A stretch of DNA of 49,028 bases from a virus: IMG/VR virus record IMGVR_UViG_3300021364_000034, positions 1 through 49,028 of that record; one strand, 5' to 3'. Below are positions 6,110 through 14,895 of this stretch, piece by piece. The translations under genes and the position numbers were made by a program. Below the pieces are notes generated by a model, which did not search any database, was not told the origin of the DNA, and worked only from the letters and a program-made list of their open reading frames with translations. How positions within the stretch are numbered: position 1 is the first letter of the stretch; each line of letters starts with the position of its first letter.

Positions 6110-6134
6110 ATATGTTGACGATGATTTTTCAAAA

Positions 6135-6914
6135 TTATCCTGATGAACCAGATACTCTACCTAAGTAAGGGTCAAAGTCCATCAAATTTTCAATAGTCAT
6201 TTGAGCTCCAGTATTAGACCAGAAATTTAATTGTGCAGAATGATTTGTCTTGTGATATACCTCTACATGATCTTGATGAATACTGGATTCAAATTGAATT
6301 TTATATAACAATAAAGGAATAGCATAAGTATTACCTGAGTTATAAACAAGATCATCTGCAACAGGTCTTGGTCTCACATCATTATCGAGTTTGTATTTTT
6401 CACCTCTGCAATGAAGTCTGATAAGTTTTTCTGCATGATGTCTTGTGATGATATAACACGCAGTTGAGAAGTCATTTACAAATCTTTTATGAATTCTAAC
6501 ATGCACATCTCCCGTACAAATAATTGAAAGTTGAACAACATCCCAATCGTATGGAATCCTACTAAAGAAATCCTTCCAAGTAAAATTCCAGAATCTAACA
6601 AGATCAAGATCACAATCATCTTCCATCATGATTGCGTATGGTTCACCACTCTCATAGAATTGTTTGATAGCCTTGAGGTGAGAGGTAGTACAGCCAATCT
6701 CACCCGGTGAACACATGTCAGGGTATCTTCCCTTTAGAATGTGTCCTAGATCGTCTTCACGACCGTCATAAGCAGACACACGAGTGTAGTTATCAATCTC
6801 CCAGTACTTAAACTGGTTCTCCATGTATTCCCATCTATCTGGTTGTCCATCAAGATTGATACAATAGATCTTAGGAAGACCTTTAAGTTTGTGTACGGCT
6901 TTATTTCTATCCAT
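6135..6914 (-). CDS. Glycosyltransferase family 25 (LPS biosynthesis type)
   Basis: The 259-residue product has the GT25 opening PKIYCINLDGQPDRWEYM, the conserved GEIGCTTSHLKAI and the metal-site motif MMEDDCDL. GT25 enzymes transfer galactose or related sugars onto lipooligosaccharide. The start is the ATG at 6914, which overlaps the stop of the upstream GT11 gene (TGATG) and has GGAAGGTG before it; a TTG start 15 bases upstream is less likely. It is the last gene of the glycan operon. The acceptor could be host LPS or a virion protein. Confidence 0.85.
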   Translation of the reverse strand: MDRNKAVHKLKGLPKIYCINLDGQPDRWEYMENQFKYWEIDNYTRVSAYDGREDDLGHILKGRYPDMCSPGEIGCTTSHLKAIKQFYESGEPYAIMMEDDCDLDLVRFWNFTWKDFFSRIPYDWDVVQLSIICTGDVHVRIHKRFVNDFSTACYIITRHHAEKLIRLHCRGEKYKLDNDVRPRPVADDLVYNSGNTYAIPLLLYKIQFESSIHQDHVEVYHKTNHSAQLNFWSNTGAQMTIENLMDFDPYLGRVSGSSG

Positions 6915-7768
6915 CAGACCACCTTCCAATTTTCACAGTACAAGTCTTTAGTATTTTTATTAGAATAATCGGGACCAAACCACATTTTAGGTGCAATAAC
7001 TGTTCCCCTATTATTTTGTAACCAAGCACCCCACCAGGAAAGAGATGAGTTTGCAATAATAGCACCAGAGCAAAGACTCATCAAACAAAGATCAACGTAT
7101 GGTGTATAAGAACCATCAGGATACTTATCCTCTGGTTCAGAGATAAAGAATCTATCTGAACCGAAGAACTCTTGTTCTTGTACCCATTCTGGAGAGTCTG
7201 AGCAGACAATTACTGGTTGATTTTCTGGGAAATATTCAAGAGCCTTTTTGTAATACTCAATTGGTTGTGGGGGATGTTGAGATGAACACTGTGTATAGGA
7301 CCATTTGAATCCTCTCGAATCAACTAGATTTGGATCACCTCTTCTGACATGTAAAAACAAGGGACTATCAATAGAATCCATCATCTCTTTACAAGGATTT
7401 AAAATCTCATCATGAAATGTAAAATCATAAAGAATTTCATTTTTGATATGATGAAAGTATTTTTCAGTTTGAAAAAACCCATGCAATGAAACATCATTTG
7501 GACAAAGTGAAAACAATTCCTCATCAAAATGAAATTGTTTTTCTGTAACGATTGGGGCATGTCCCATATCAATAAAACTTTCATTGGTAGATTTCACACT
7601 ACCCATGACAAAACAATTTGCAAGACTATAGTTATCAATTCTATGAGAGTCGAAAGGTGGAATACACCATTCATATCCTTTTACTTTTGCGATTCCCCTA
7701 AGAGATGCATATTGAAACATTTGATTACCCAAACGTCCCAAATTTCCTAACTGATTAAATCCTAACAT
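6914..7768 (-). CDS. GT11-type (alpha-1,2-fucosyltransferase-like) glycosyltransferase, copy A
   Basis: The 284-residue product carries the GT11 features: N-terminal GRLGNQMFQYASLRGIA, the nucleotide-binding HVRRGD motif in the middle and NSSLSWWGAWL near the C-terminus. The family moves fucose or a related deoxysugar from a GDP-sugar. It is one of three related copies in this operon (with 8567-9424 and 9424-10272). It overlaps both neighbours by a few bases. GDP-L-galactose is another donor to consider, because a GDP-mannose-3,5-epimerase-like gene starts the operon. Confidence 0.88.
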   Translation of the reverse strand: MLGFNQLGNLGRLGNQMFQYASLRGIAKVKGYEWCIPPFDSHRIDNYSLANCFVMGSVKSTNESFIDMGHAPIVTEKQFHFDEELFSLCPNDVSLHGFFQTEKYFHHIKNEILYDFTFHDEILNPCKEMMDSIDSPLFLHVRRGDPNLVDSRGFKWSYTQCSSQHPPQPIEYYKKALEYFPENQPVIVCSDSPEWVQEQEFFGSDRFFISEPEDKYPDGSYTPYVDLCLMSLCSGAIIANSSLSWWGAWLQNNRGTVIAPKMWFGPDYSNKNTKDLYCENWKVV

Positions 7769-8570
7769 ATTTCATCCTCTCATTCAAATAGTTCTGACTG
7801 TTCATATATTTTATCACAGTATTTCTATCTTGTCTTCTAATCCACTGCCAAAGGTTATGATTATCCATAAACTTTGGATTATTATAATGTGAATTATGTG
7901 TTCGACTATGTTCAAAATGCCAGATCCAATCATTGATTCTTCCAACACGGAAACCTAATGAATTAAATCTGAAATAAAATTCACAATCTTCTGCGCCCCA
8001 AGAAAGAAAGTTTTCATTCCATAATCCACCTTTTAGAACCGCATCTTTACTATAAAACTGAGTCCAACCAATTGTAGATGATTGTATACTACATCTTGGT
8101 TGAATGACGTTCATATCAAATCCACTTGATAAAAACTTATTAAAAACTTCCATAGGATAATCGACTTGATATTGCCATACTCCGCACCCATATGGATAGA
8201 TGACATCAAATTTGTTTTCTTTGATTAGTTTATATGAATTTTGATGACTGGATATAGGATATACAACATCAACATCATGACTACAGATCACACTCGTATC
8301 TGCATGCATGATAAGATCGTTTAATATTCTTGTCTTATGAAAAAGAGTATCACTATTCTCTTCAAAGATATATTCAAGATTTTGAGTACTGACAATTTTT
8401 TTAATTTCTGGAAGTGCTCTGAATTTAAAATTTGCTCTTCCACTTACTTCCTTTACAATTACTTTTGCTTCAGGAAAGTTTTTCAGAAGATAAGAAACTG
8501 AAGTGATGATATTTTTAAGACGGTCTTCAGACTCAATTCTTGTTGGAATGACATAGGTTAAATCGTTCAT
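7755..8570 (-). CDS. GT-A glycosyltransferase (GT2/galactosyltransferase-like)
   Basis: The 271-residue product starts like a GT2 enzyme (LTYVIPTRIESEDRLKNI) and has a metal-binding SHDVDVVYP element. In the second half it has WGAEDCEFYFRFNSLGF, close to the WGxEDxE motif of galactosyltransferase C-terminal domains. The histidine HFEHSRTHN segment follows. It starts ATG at 8570, overlapping the previous stop (ATGA). It sits between two GT11 copies. The sugar it transfers cannot be read from sequence. Confidence 0.82.
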   Translation of the reverse strand: MNDLTYVIPTRIESEDRLKNIITSVSYLLKNFPEAKVIVKEVSGRANFKFRALPEIKKIVSTQNLEYIFEENSDTLFHKTRILNDLIMHADTSVICSHDVDVVYPISSHQNSYKLIKENKFDVIYPYGCGVWQYQVDYPMEVFNKFLSSGFDMNVIQPRCSIQSSTIGWTQFYSKDAVLKGGLWNENFLSWGAEDCEFYFRFNSLGFRVGRINDWIWHFEHSRTHNSHYNNPKFMDNHNLWQWIRRQDRNTVIKYMNSQNYLNERMKYVRI

Positions 8571-9424
8571 AATTCAATCCAACCCTCAGGAATTAAATTG
8601 CTCATATCGTAGTGTGCAAACTGTTTACCAAACCATTTCTTAGGAGCAATAATCTTTTTGTCTTCATTATTCATCAACCAGGCGCCCCACCAAGAGAATG
8701 ATGAGTTAGCAATAATTGCATCAGTACAAAGTGACATTAAACAAAGGTCAGTCCAAGGAACTCTTTGACCATCAGAAAACTCATCGGTTGTTTCGGAAAG
8801 TATAAATCTATCTGGTTTGAAAAAATCCTGTTCTTTACACCATTCAATAACATCAGAGAATACAATGACAGGAATATCTTCAGGAAATTCTGCAAGTGCC
8901 TTTTCATAGTAATTCCAAGTCTGCAATGGATGTGCATCTTGAAGATTGACATATGCCCATTGAAGTTTTGGATCACCTCTTCTAATGTGTAGAAATATTT
9001 TACGACCTTCACCAAGACTATCAATCATTTCTTTACAAGGTTTGTAAATTTCATCTACAAACTCGAAGTCTTCTCTAATTTCCTTCTCAATATTTTTAAA
9101 ATACTTTTCGGATTGGAAATATCCATCAAGATTTACATTATCTGGACATTCATTGAAGAGTTGTTCATTAAAATGAAATTCTTTCCATACCGCCCATCTT
9201 TGAGTTGGTGAGATTCCTTGATGTTCTTTTGTTGCATGAACCATTTTAAACGTGTCAAACATGCAATAATTATTCTCCTCACCAAAGTCTCCTATTCCAC
9301 CAGCTTCAGGGGGTGGAATAATCCAATCTAATCCTCGATTAGATGCAATACCTCTCAATGCTGCATACTGGAACATTTGATTTCCAAGTCTACCAGATTT
9401 TCCAAGTTTATTAAAAGACAACAT
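8567..9424 (-). CDS. GT11-type glycosyltransferase, copy B
   Basis: The start is the ATG at 9424, coupled to the upstream stop (TGATG) with GGGAG before it. The 285-residue product has the same order of motifs as copies A and C: GRLGNQMFQYAALRGIA, HIRRGD, then NSSFSWWGAWL. The segment between the motifs differs clearly from the other copies, so the three probably recognise different acceptors or linkages. It belongs to the long glycan operon. Confidence 0.88.
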   Translation of the reverse strand: MLSFNKLGKSGRLGNQMFQYAALRGIASNRGLDWIIPPPEAGGIGDFGEENNYCMFDTFKMVHATKEHQGISPTQRWAVWKEFHFNEQLFNECPDNVNLDGYFQSEKYFKNIEKEIREDFEFVDEIYKPCKEMIDSLGEGRKIFLHIRRGDPKLQWAYVNLQDAHPLQTWNYYEKALAEFPEDIPVIVFSDVIEWCKEQDFFKPDRFILSETTDEFSDGQRVPWTDLCLMSLCTDAIIANSSFSWWGAWLMNNEDKKIIAPKKWFGKQFAHYDMSNLIPEGWIEL

Positions 9425-10272
9425 CAAATTTTCTCCCAAGATTCTGGAATCAGATCATTCATATTATAATGAGAATATGCTTTGCCAAACCATAAATTAG
9501 GTGTAACAATTTTTCCTGTACCATCTTGTAACCAGGCACCCCACCAACTCATACTACTATTTGCAATTATAGCCCCTTTACACATAGACATCAAACATAA
9601 ATCCCAATAAGGTATCAATGATTGTTGGATAGATCCATCGCCAAGTTTAATTTTATTTGAATACTTTACATGATTTTCTGAAATAAGAAATCTGTCACTT
9701 TCAAATAGTTTTTGATCTGAAACCCAATCAAGAGCATCGGAAAAAATTAAAACAGGAATATCATCATCAAATTTACTTAATGCTGTCTCATAATACTCAA
9801 TCGGTAATACTGGATGATGATCTGGAGTTGCTACATAATCACCCCTACGAATGTGGATGAATATTGCTTCACCAATCTGATCCATTATCTCATTACAATC
9901 AGATACAATATTATCATTGAAAGTAAAATCTTCTCTTATTTCCTTTTCAATATTTTTAAAATATTTTTCTGTTTGAAAATATAAATTTATATTAACATTG
10001 TCGGGACAATTATTATAAAGGTCTTCATCAAAATGAAATAACCCATTGTCTATTGTTCTCCAATTATAATTACCGTATCCTTTATTATCTTCGGATACAT
10101 TTTTCATTTTGAAACATTCAAATAGCCCATAATTACAGGTTGATTCTGAATCTTCATTGGGAATTACCCAATCAAAGTTTCTATTTGATGCGAGTCCCCT
10201 TAACCCAGCATACTGAAACATTTGATTTCCCAAACGTCCATTAGATCCTAAACGATTATAAGATATTGTCAT
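9424..10272 (-). CDS. GT11-type glycosyltransferase, copy C
   Basis: This 282-residue protein is the third GT11 member: GRLGNQMFQYAGLRGLA near the start, HIRRGDYVA in the middle and NSSMSWWGAWL near the end. It overlaps the upstream epimerase gene by 17 bases and is coupled to copy B downstream. HxRRGD binds the GDP part of the donor in this family. Tandem arrangement and shared C-terminal WFGxxYSxYN-like ends indicate origin by duplication. Confidence 0.88.
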   Translation of the reverse strand: MTISYNRLGSNGRLGNQMFQYAGLRGLASNRNFDWVIPNEDSESTCNYGLFECFKMKNVSEDNKGYGNYNWRTIDNGLFHFDEDLYNNCPDNVNINLYFQTEKYFKNIEKEIREDFTFNDNIVSDCNEIMDQIGEAIFIHIRRGDYVATPDHHPVLPIEYYETALSKFDDDIPVLIFSDALDWVSDQKLFESDRFLISENHVKYSNKIKLGDGSIQQSLIPYWDLCLMSMCKGAIIANSSMSWWGAWLQDGTGKIVTPNLWFGKAYSHYNMNDLIPESWEKI

Positions 10273-11113
10273 AATTTTTTCTCATCTCATTAAATACGGA
10301 GTGAATACCATCTTGGATATTTGTTTTTGGTAACCACCAACCACAAATGTATGTGTCTGCTTGGTTTCTCTTGTCAAGTTGTACAGAATCTTTTGCAACA
10401 CCTGGATTGATTTTTACCTGTCTGCCGATTTTATTAAAACAACCAGTAATGATATTGGCAATTTCTTTAATAGTGGTAGAAGTAAATGAAGTGATGTGTA
10501 AAGGATCTTCAGGTTTGAAATCTGTATAAGATTCCATCACTGTTTCTAAGGCCTCACAGCAGTCTTCAGCATACAAGAACTGACGTTCCTCTGTACCATC
10601 TGTCATCATATCAAATTCACCCTCTTCAAATCCCTTTTTGATGAAGTCTGTGATGACATGAGCCTTTGCCATATCATTCTCAATACCATAAACATTCCAG
10701 AACTTAACAGTCAAGCCTTTAAGGGCCATTGTATAAAGTTCTCCCATTTTCTTCGCAGCACCATAAGGAGAATAAGACATATTACTCATCTGAGATGATG
10801 CAAAAACAAATCTTTTGTTATGCTTTTCAAGCAAACCAAAAACGTTTGCCATCATACGAGTATTGTTATCGATAAACTTAAAAGTGTGTTGATATTTTTT
10901 AAGGTATCTAGATCCACCAACATCAAACGCTAGAAAGTATACAAAATCAGAATCTGCAATTCTTTCCTCCAATAATGGATTTGGAATTAATGTAAGATCT
11001 TCATGGGGGTTATTATTTTTATCAAACTCATATACATAATGACCTTTTTTACGTAAATATTCAGTCAAGTATGCACCAATTTGTCCACTTGATCCAAGAA
11101 CGGTGATTTTCAT
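10256..11113 (-). CDS. NAD-dependent sugar epimerase/dehydratase (extended SDR)
   Basis: The 285-residue product has an N-terminal Rossmann motif (VLGSSGQIGAYL, GxxGxxG) and the catalytic YGAAK (YxxxK) in SPYGAAKKMGELY. The serine pair SSQMSN lies before it, as in extended SDRs that act on nucleotide sugars. It could be a heptose or hexose epimerase: an HldD-like role would fit the split HldE pair nearby, but the sequence does not decide this. Its ATG overlaps the stop of the cupin gene (TAATG). Confidence 0.85.
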   Translation of the reverse strand: MKITVLGSSGQIGAYLTEYLRKKGHYVYEFDKNNNPHEDLTLIPNPLLEERIADSDFVYFLAFDVGGSRYLKKYQHTFKFIDNNTRMMANVFGLLEKHNKRFVFASSQMSNMSYSPYGAAKKMGELYTMALKGLTVKFWNVYGIENDMAKAHVITDFIKKGFEEGEFDMMTDGTEERQFLYAEDCCEALETVMESYTDFKPEDPLHITSFTSTTIKEIANIITGCFNKIGRQVKINPGVAKDSVQLDKRNQADTYICGWWLPKTNIQDGIHSVFNEMRKNYDNIL

Positions 11114-11478
11114 TAGTCTCCTTTAATCAATCGAATACTATCTTCGTCAAAGTGTTGAGTAGAAAACTCGAACACTGTGGTGTCTTCTATTGCTTCCATA
11201 CGATGTCTCATACCAGTGGGAACATGAAACTTGTCTCCCGCTTTCAAAACCTTAAGATATGCCATTTCATAGTCATCAGACATACCCCAGTATACATAAA
11301 GATTTCCAGTATGTACATAGAAGACTTCATCTTTATTTTCATGGTAATGCCAGGAACACATTTTTCCCTTACAAAAAAATAAAATTTTACCACAATAAAG
11401 CGGACCATTTGTGATCCACTTTTCATATCCCCAACCTTTAGGGACAAATTTTATCTGGTCGTTTTGTGAAGAATTCAT
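11113..11478 (-). CDS. Cupin-domain protein (sugar isomerase-like)
   Basis: From the ATG at 11478 the product has 121 residues and begins MNSSQNDQIKFVPKGWGYEK. The cupin motifs are visible: SWHYHENKDEVFYVHTG (HxH, later E, and G) and VPTGMRHRMEA (P, G, H). Small cupins like this act in nucleotide-sugar pathways (mannose-phosphate isomerase or sugar ketoisomerase relatives). The gene overlaps the HAD gene upstream by 41 bases. AAGGA lies about 10 bases before this ATG; a longer in-frame start exists but would overlap more. Confidence 0.75.
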   Translation of the reverse strand: MNSSQNDQIKFVPKGWGYEKWITNGPLYCGKILFFCKGKMCSWHYHENKDEVFYVHTGNLYVYWGMSDDYEMAYLKVLKAGDKFHVPTGMRHRMEAIEDTTVFEFSTQHFDEDSIRLIKGD

Positions 11479-11785
11479 TGTCACTAATTCCTTTATCATC
11501 GATGTAATAATCACCTGAGGGTTTACCAAGATGAAGTTCATGGTACTTACATCCCCAAGACTTCAATTGAGAGTCTGTGAAATCGTAGAATTCTTTCTCC
11601 GCTAACTCGCGGGAGTTTTCAAATCTACCCATACCTCTAGCAGTCAAATAGACAACATAGTTGCCATCATCATATAATTTATTTATTTGACTAATTCTAT
11701 CCCATCTTGGATTTGCATGAGTATATCTTTTATCACCCTTTCCAGGATAACATATTGTTCCGTCAATATCAACTACATATCTCAT
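11438..11785 (-). CDS. Small HAD-like phosphatase of sugar metabolism
   Basis: The 115-residue product has the HAD motif I VVDIDGTIC (DxDGT), motif II YLTARG, and the end motif GDYYIDDKG with the acidic pair. No cap domain is present. Capless HADs of this type accompany capsule and LPS nucleotide-sugar clusters, where they dephosphorylate a sugar phosphate. Next to the HldE-like kinase it might supply the heptose bisphosphate phosphatase step, though it is not a typical GmhB. Confidence 0.78.
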   Translation of the reverse strand: MRYVVDIDGTICYPGKGDKRYTHANPRWDRISQINKLYDDGNYVVYLTARGMGRFENSRELAEKEFYDFTDSQLKSWGCKYHELHLGKPSGDYYIDDKGISDNEFFTKRPDKICP

Positions 11786-12527
11786 TTACATCTTCCTCTG
11801 TCAATACATAAGTTCCAAAGTGAGAGACTGCTATTGATGCTGCCTTGTTGGCATATGGGATAGCTTCTTCAATCGTACCATGAATAAGATAATAATTTAC
11901 CAGAGCAGATAAAAATGTATCACCTGCTCCCACAACATCAAAAACTCCCACATTTTTTCCTGGATAGTTTACACCATTATATTCTGCACCTTTAGATCCT
12001 TTGGTTATAATTAAATTATTATTTTTACTTACTAAAGATTTTGCTTCTAACTCATTGATCTTAATGAAACAATTTTCTTTAGGAAGATGTACCTTCTTAC
12101 TATCAACAAAAACCGGACACTTAGAACTTTTAACAATATCAAAAAGGGTTTTCTGATTAAGAAAACCCTTATCATAATCAGATATAACTAAGGCATCATA
12201 TCCATCATTTGGTATCACATAATCCAAAGACTCTAACGGAGTGAGAATTTTGTCATCATCAACTCTTAAAATTTGATGATTATATCTTTCATCAATGTAT
12301 CGAGTCTTTACAATATTTTCTTGATTCGTAATAATATAAACATCAATCCCAAATGCCATTAGGTTTTGTCTGACATTCCAAGCCATACCTAACTTAGTTT
12401 CTTTTCTATCATACCTAAGGATAGGAACAGGGGCCTCTGGATTTAATCTATCACAAGTTCCATAGACATATTCGTCTACACAACTATCCCCTATCAATAA
12501 TACTTTGAATTGTTTTTGTTGTGGCAT
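11769..12527 (-). CDS. PfkB-family sugar kinase, HldE N-domain-like (heptose-7-phosphate kinase)
   Basis: The 252-residue product looks like the N-terminal half of HldE. It has LIGDSCVDEYVYG, the sugar-binding RLNPEAPVP segment typical of RfaE, and the PfkB signature DVVGAGDTFLSALV with its catalytic Asp. HldE phosphorylates D-glycero-D-manno-heptose 7-phosphate. In most bacteria kinase and adenylyltransferase are fused; here they are two genes overlapping by 44 bases, with transferase first. ATG at 12527 is chosen because AGGTGATT precedes it; a GTG two codons upstream is possible. Confidence 0.85.
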   Translation of the reverse strand: MPQQKQFKVLLIGDSCVDEYVYGTCDRLNPEAPVPILRYDRKETKLGMAWNVRQNLMAFGIDVYIITNQENIVKTRYIDERYNHQILRVDDDKILTPLESLDYVIPNDGYDALVISDYDKGFLNQKTLFDIVKSSKCPVFVDSKKVHLPKENCFIKINELEAKSLVSKNNNLIITKGSKGAEYNGVNYPGKNVGVFDVVGAGDTFLSALVNYYLIHGTIEEAIPYANKAASIAVSHFGTYVLTEEDVNEICS

Positions 12528-12882
12528 AATCACCTATTCTATCAAAGAATGTAAGTTCATTAGAATATTGAGATCCGATTATAGGTTTATCCTTCCAGTC
12601 AGATCCTACAACCATTATATCAGGTTTATAAATTTTTATCATATATTCTAATTCTTTATCAGAAGAAAAGATATCAACCTCATCAACTGACTTTAAGTTT
12701 TGAAGAAAGAACTTTCTATCTTCCTGACTATGTATAGGTCTGGTTGGTCCTTTTTTATCTTTGACTCTATCATCAGTATCAATTCCAACCAATAAAAAAT
12801 CTCCCAAACTTTTTGCATAGTTTAGGAGTTCAAGATGACCACGATGAAGAATATCAAATGTGCCATTAACAAAAATCTTCAT
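12484..12882 (-). CDS. Sugar-phosphate nucleotidyltransferase, HldE C-domain-like
   Basis: The 132-residue product is a single cytidylyltransferase-like domain. It opens FVNGTFDILHRGHLELLNYA with the HxGH nucleotide motif and continues with RPIHSQEDR, close to the RPxxxxEQR of HldE, and VVGSDWKDKPIIG. It would activate heptose 1-phosphate to ADP-heptose, working with the kinase encoded next. A TagD-like glycerol-phosphate cytidylyltransferase is the main alternative. The pairing with an HldE-type kinase favours the heptose reading. Confidence 0.82.
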   Translation of the reverse strand: MKIFVNGTFDILHRGHLELLNYAKSLGDFLLVGIDTDDRVKDKKGPTRPIHSQEDRKFFLQNLKSVDEVDIFSSDKELEYMIKIYKPDIMVVGSDWKDKPIIGSQYSNELTFFDRIGDYATTKTIQSIIDRG

Positions 12883-13373
12883 TTTTCTCCCATTACCATG
12901 AATGAATTATTAAGATCCACTCCAGATACAAATATATTCTTGTAACCACGATCAATCATATAAGCTTTAATGATTTCAGGAGTGAATACATGTTTATGTT
13001 TGTAATTGTGCCAGGGTCTCCAATACACTTGACTGAAGTCTGGGAGATACAAGAACAGAGTTCCACCTTCACGAATTTTATCATACCAATAATCCATTGT
13101 AGCAATCCAATTAGGAACGTGCTCAAGACAATGACTAGAAAAGATATAATCTGGAGAAACGTTAGGAGGTAGATTGTCCGCATTCCATGGATCATCAAAG
13201 TCTATATCAATAGGAATAGCATTGGGAAGAGCCCATTCCTTCTTCATACAACCAATATCATATCCATACCCCTCACAAACATTTTGTGCAAAAGGTATAG
13301 CAAATTGAGATGCATTACCTTTAGCTTGAAATTTTGGATAGTAATTTCCTTTGTATTCAATAGTTTCAATCAT
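12879..13373 (-). CDS. SAM-dependent methyltransferase (class I, type 11)
   Basis: The 164-residue product has a shortened class I fold: a glycine motif replaced by YGYDIGCMKKEW, an acidic strand end IDIDFDDPW, then DYIFSSHCLEHVPNW typical of methyltransf_11, and a GGTLFLYLPD strand. In a glycan operon it probably methylates a sugar. The motif I glycines are fewer than usual. It overlaps both neighbours by 4 bases. Confidence 0.75.
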   Translation of the reverse strand: MIETIEYKGNYYPKFQAKGNASQFAIPFAQNVCEGYGYDIGCMKKEWALPNAIPIDIDFDDPWNADNLPPNVSPDYIFSSHCLEHVPNWIATMDYWYDKIREGGTLFLYLPDFSQVYWRPWHNYKHKHVFTPEIIKAYMIDRGYKNIFVSGVDLNNSFMVMGEK

Positions 13374-14083
13374 TCTGCCTCATCAGGTGCTAGTTTTCTC
13401 CAAGTGTCTCTATCTACCTCTACCCACTGCCATGGTTTTTTATATAATTTAGATAAACATTGAGGGGTTTTGTAATGTCTTGGGTGAGTTACAAGTTTTG
13501 TGTTCGGTAGATCCAATGTCTCAATTACATATAGAATAGAAGTATCTACAGTATGAATCTCCTCTGCGTTCTCAAGTATACTACACCAATCAAAAATTGT
13601 AGCTTCATTGTAAATTTTTAGTTCTACAAGTTTGCCTTCATAATTCTCAGGTAATCCTTTCTTCACTCCTTTATGTATTTGATTTAAACCATAGTATTGA
13701 TTGTATAGAATATATTTGTCACCATCATTTATACCTAAAAATTCTTTCAATTCTTTTTCAGTATTAAGATCACGATCATACTTTAAATAATCAGCCCAAT
13801 CTTCCCAATCAACCCCAGCAACTCTATATTTTTCAGTCATGATATTTGGATCATGTCGCTCAGTAAGATCTGTCAATTTTATATTAATTGCACCAGAAAC
13901 ATGTCTAGGTGCATCTGGACCTATATGAACATTTTTAGAAACCTTTACTCTCTTTATTCCACTTTCCCAGAAACATGGAGAAACATACCAATAAACTTTT
14001 CCTTTCTTAGAAAGTTCTTCCGCAATTTTAATCGTAAAAAGAATATCACCAAGACATCCCTGTTGATCAATACAATATTCCAT
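13370..14083 (-). CDS. Putative GT-B glycosyltransferase (GT9/heptosyltransferase-like), uncertain
   Basis: The 237-residue product begins with QGCLGDILFTIKIAEELSKK, like the GDxLxxxP opening of GT9 enzymes. Later it has ILENAEEIHTVDTSILYVIE, which resembles the donor-site segment where GT9 enzymes have a conserved Asp and a helix of small residues. With HldE-like genes beside it a heptosyltransferase role is attractive but weakly supported. It is shorter than typical GT9 (about 320 residues). Confidence 0.55.
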   Translation of the reverse strand: MEYCIDQQGCLGDILFTIKIAEELSKKGKVYWYVSPCFWESGIKRVKVSKNVHIGPDAPRHVSGAINIKLTDLTERHDPNIMTEKYRVAGVDWEDWADYLKYDRDLNTEKELKEFLGINDGDKYILYNQYYGLNQIHKGVKKGLPENYEGKLVELKIYNEATIFDWCSILENAEEIHTVDTSILYVIETLDLPNTKLVTHPRHYKTPQCLSKLYKKPWQWVEVDRDTWRKLAPDEAE

Positions 14084-14089
14084 ATCGTT

Positions 14090-14890
14090 TTATATTAGAT
14101 AGTTTTTGTAAATAAAATCTTCAGCAACTGGGAGTTTCATTGAACGTTGATAGTTATCCCTTAAAGCATCCATTTTAGAATAATAAAGTTCTTCAGTCAA
14201 TGTAGAAATATCAAAGTCATCATCCAAGAATATAATACCATCCTCATTAAAATACTCGGTAACTCCTTTACAACCGTAGAAAATAGGGATTGTTCCTGTG
14301 GCAAAACAATCAGTAAGTTTTTCTGTAAAGTAAGTATCATAGACTGCATTCTCTACTGCAATTGAGAACATGTAATCTCTCAAACCATCTTCTTTTCTAG
14401 GAAGATCTCTGAATCCACGACCATAAAGATCAACTTGATCTCTAAACTTCCTCACAAATTCTAGTCTCTTACGATGACCAGGAACCATAGACTTGTTTGA
14501 GGATATCATAGAGACTAGTTTGGTCTTCTCATAGATCTTACGTTCTTCAATCCATGGAGCTGCATTACTCATTACGTATTGAAACTTAGGATACTTTTCA
14601 CAAAGTTCTTTATCACAACTAAGAATACCATCCACTCTGGAAGCAACAAAGTCGTAGTTTGCAATAATCCAATCATAAACACTTTGTATAATTTGTTTAG
14701 ATTCTAGTAACCAGATATACTTTGGTATTGAAGAAGTATCCTGAAATACATCTAATGATCTTTGATTTGTATAAAAACTTACTTCACCAGAACCATCATA
14801 AACCCATTCTGTAAATTTAGATAAATTTTTATCAGATGATGATGGTAACAATGAATCATTACATACTAAATTAATTTTAAATTTTTCCAT
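14090..14890 (-). CDS. GT10 fucosyltransferase-like (alpha-1,3-FucT family)
   Basis: The 266-residue product contains the GT10 signature in its C-terminal half: FSIAVENAVYDTYFTEKLTD followed by CFATGTIPIFYG. This corresponds to the ENxxxxxYxTEK...GxxPIxxG motif that binds GDP-fucose. The N-terminal half is a divergent acceptor domain with WLLESKQII and SCDKELCEKYP. It is the second fucosyltransferase-type family in the operon besides the three GT11 copies. Confidence 0.85.
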   Translation of the reverse strand: MEKFKINLVCNDSLLPSSSDKNLSKFTEWVYDGSGEVSFYTNQRSLDVFQDTSSIPKYIWLLESKQIIQSVYDWIIANYDFVASRVDGILSCDKELCEKYPKFQYVMSNAAPWIEERKIYEKTKLVSMISSNKSMVPGHRKRLEFVRKFRDQVDLYGRGFRDLPRKEDGLRDYMFSIAVENAVYDTYFTEKLTDCFATGTIPIFYGCKGVTEYFNEDGIIFLDDDFDISTLTEELYYSKMDALRDNYQRSMKLPVAEDFIYKNYLI

Positions 14891-14895
14891 AATAA

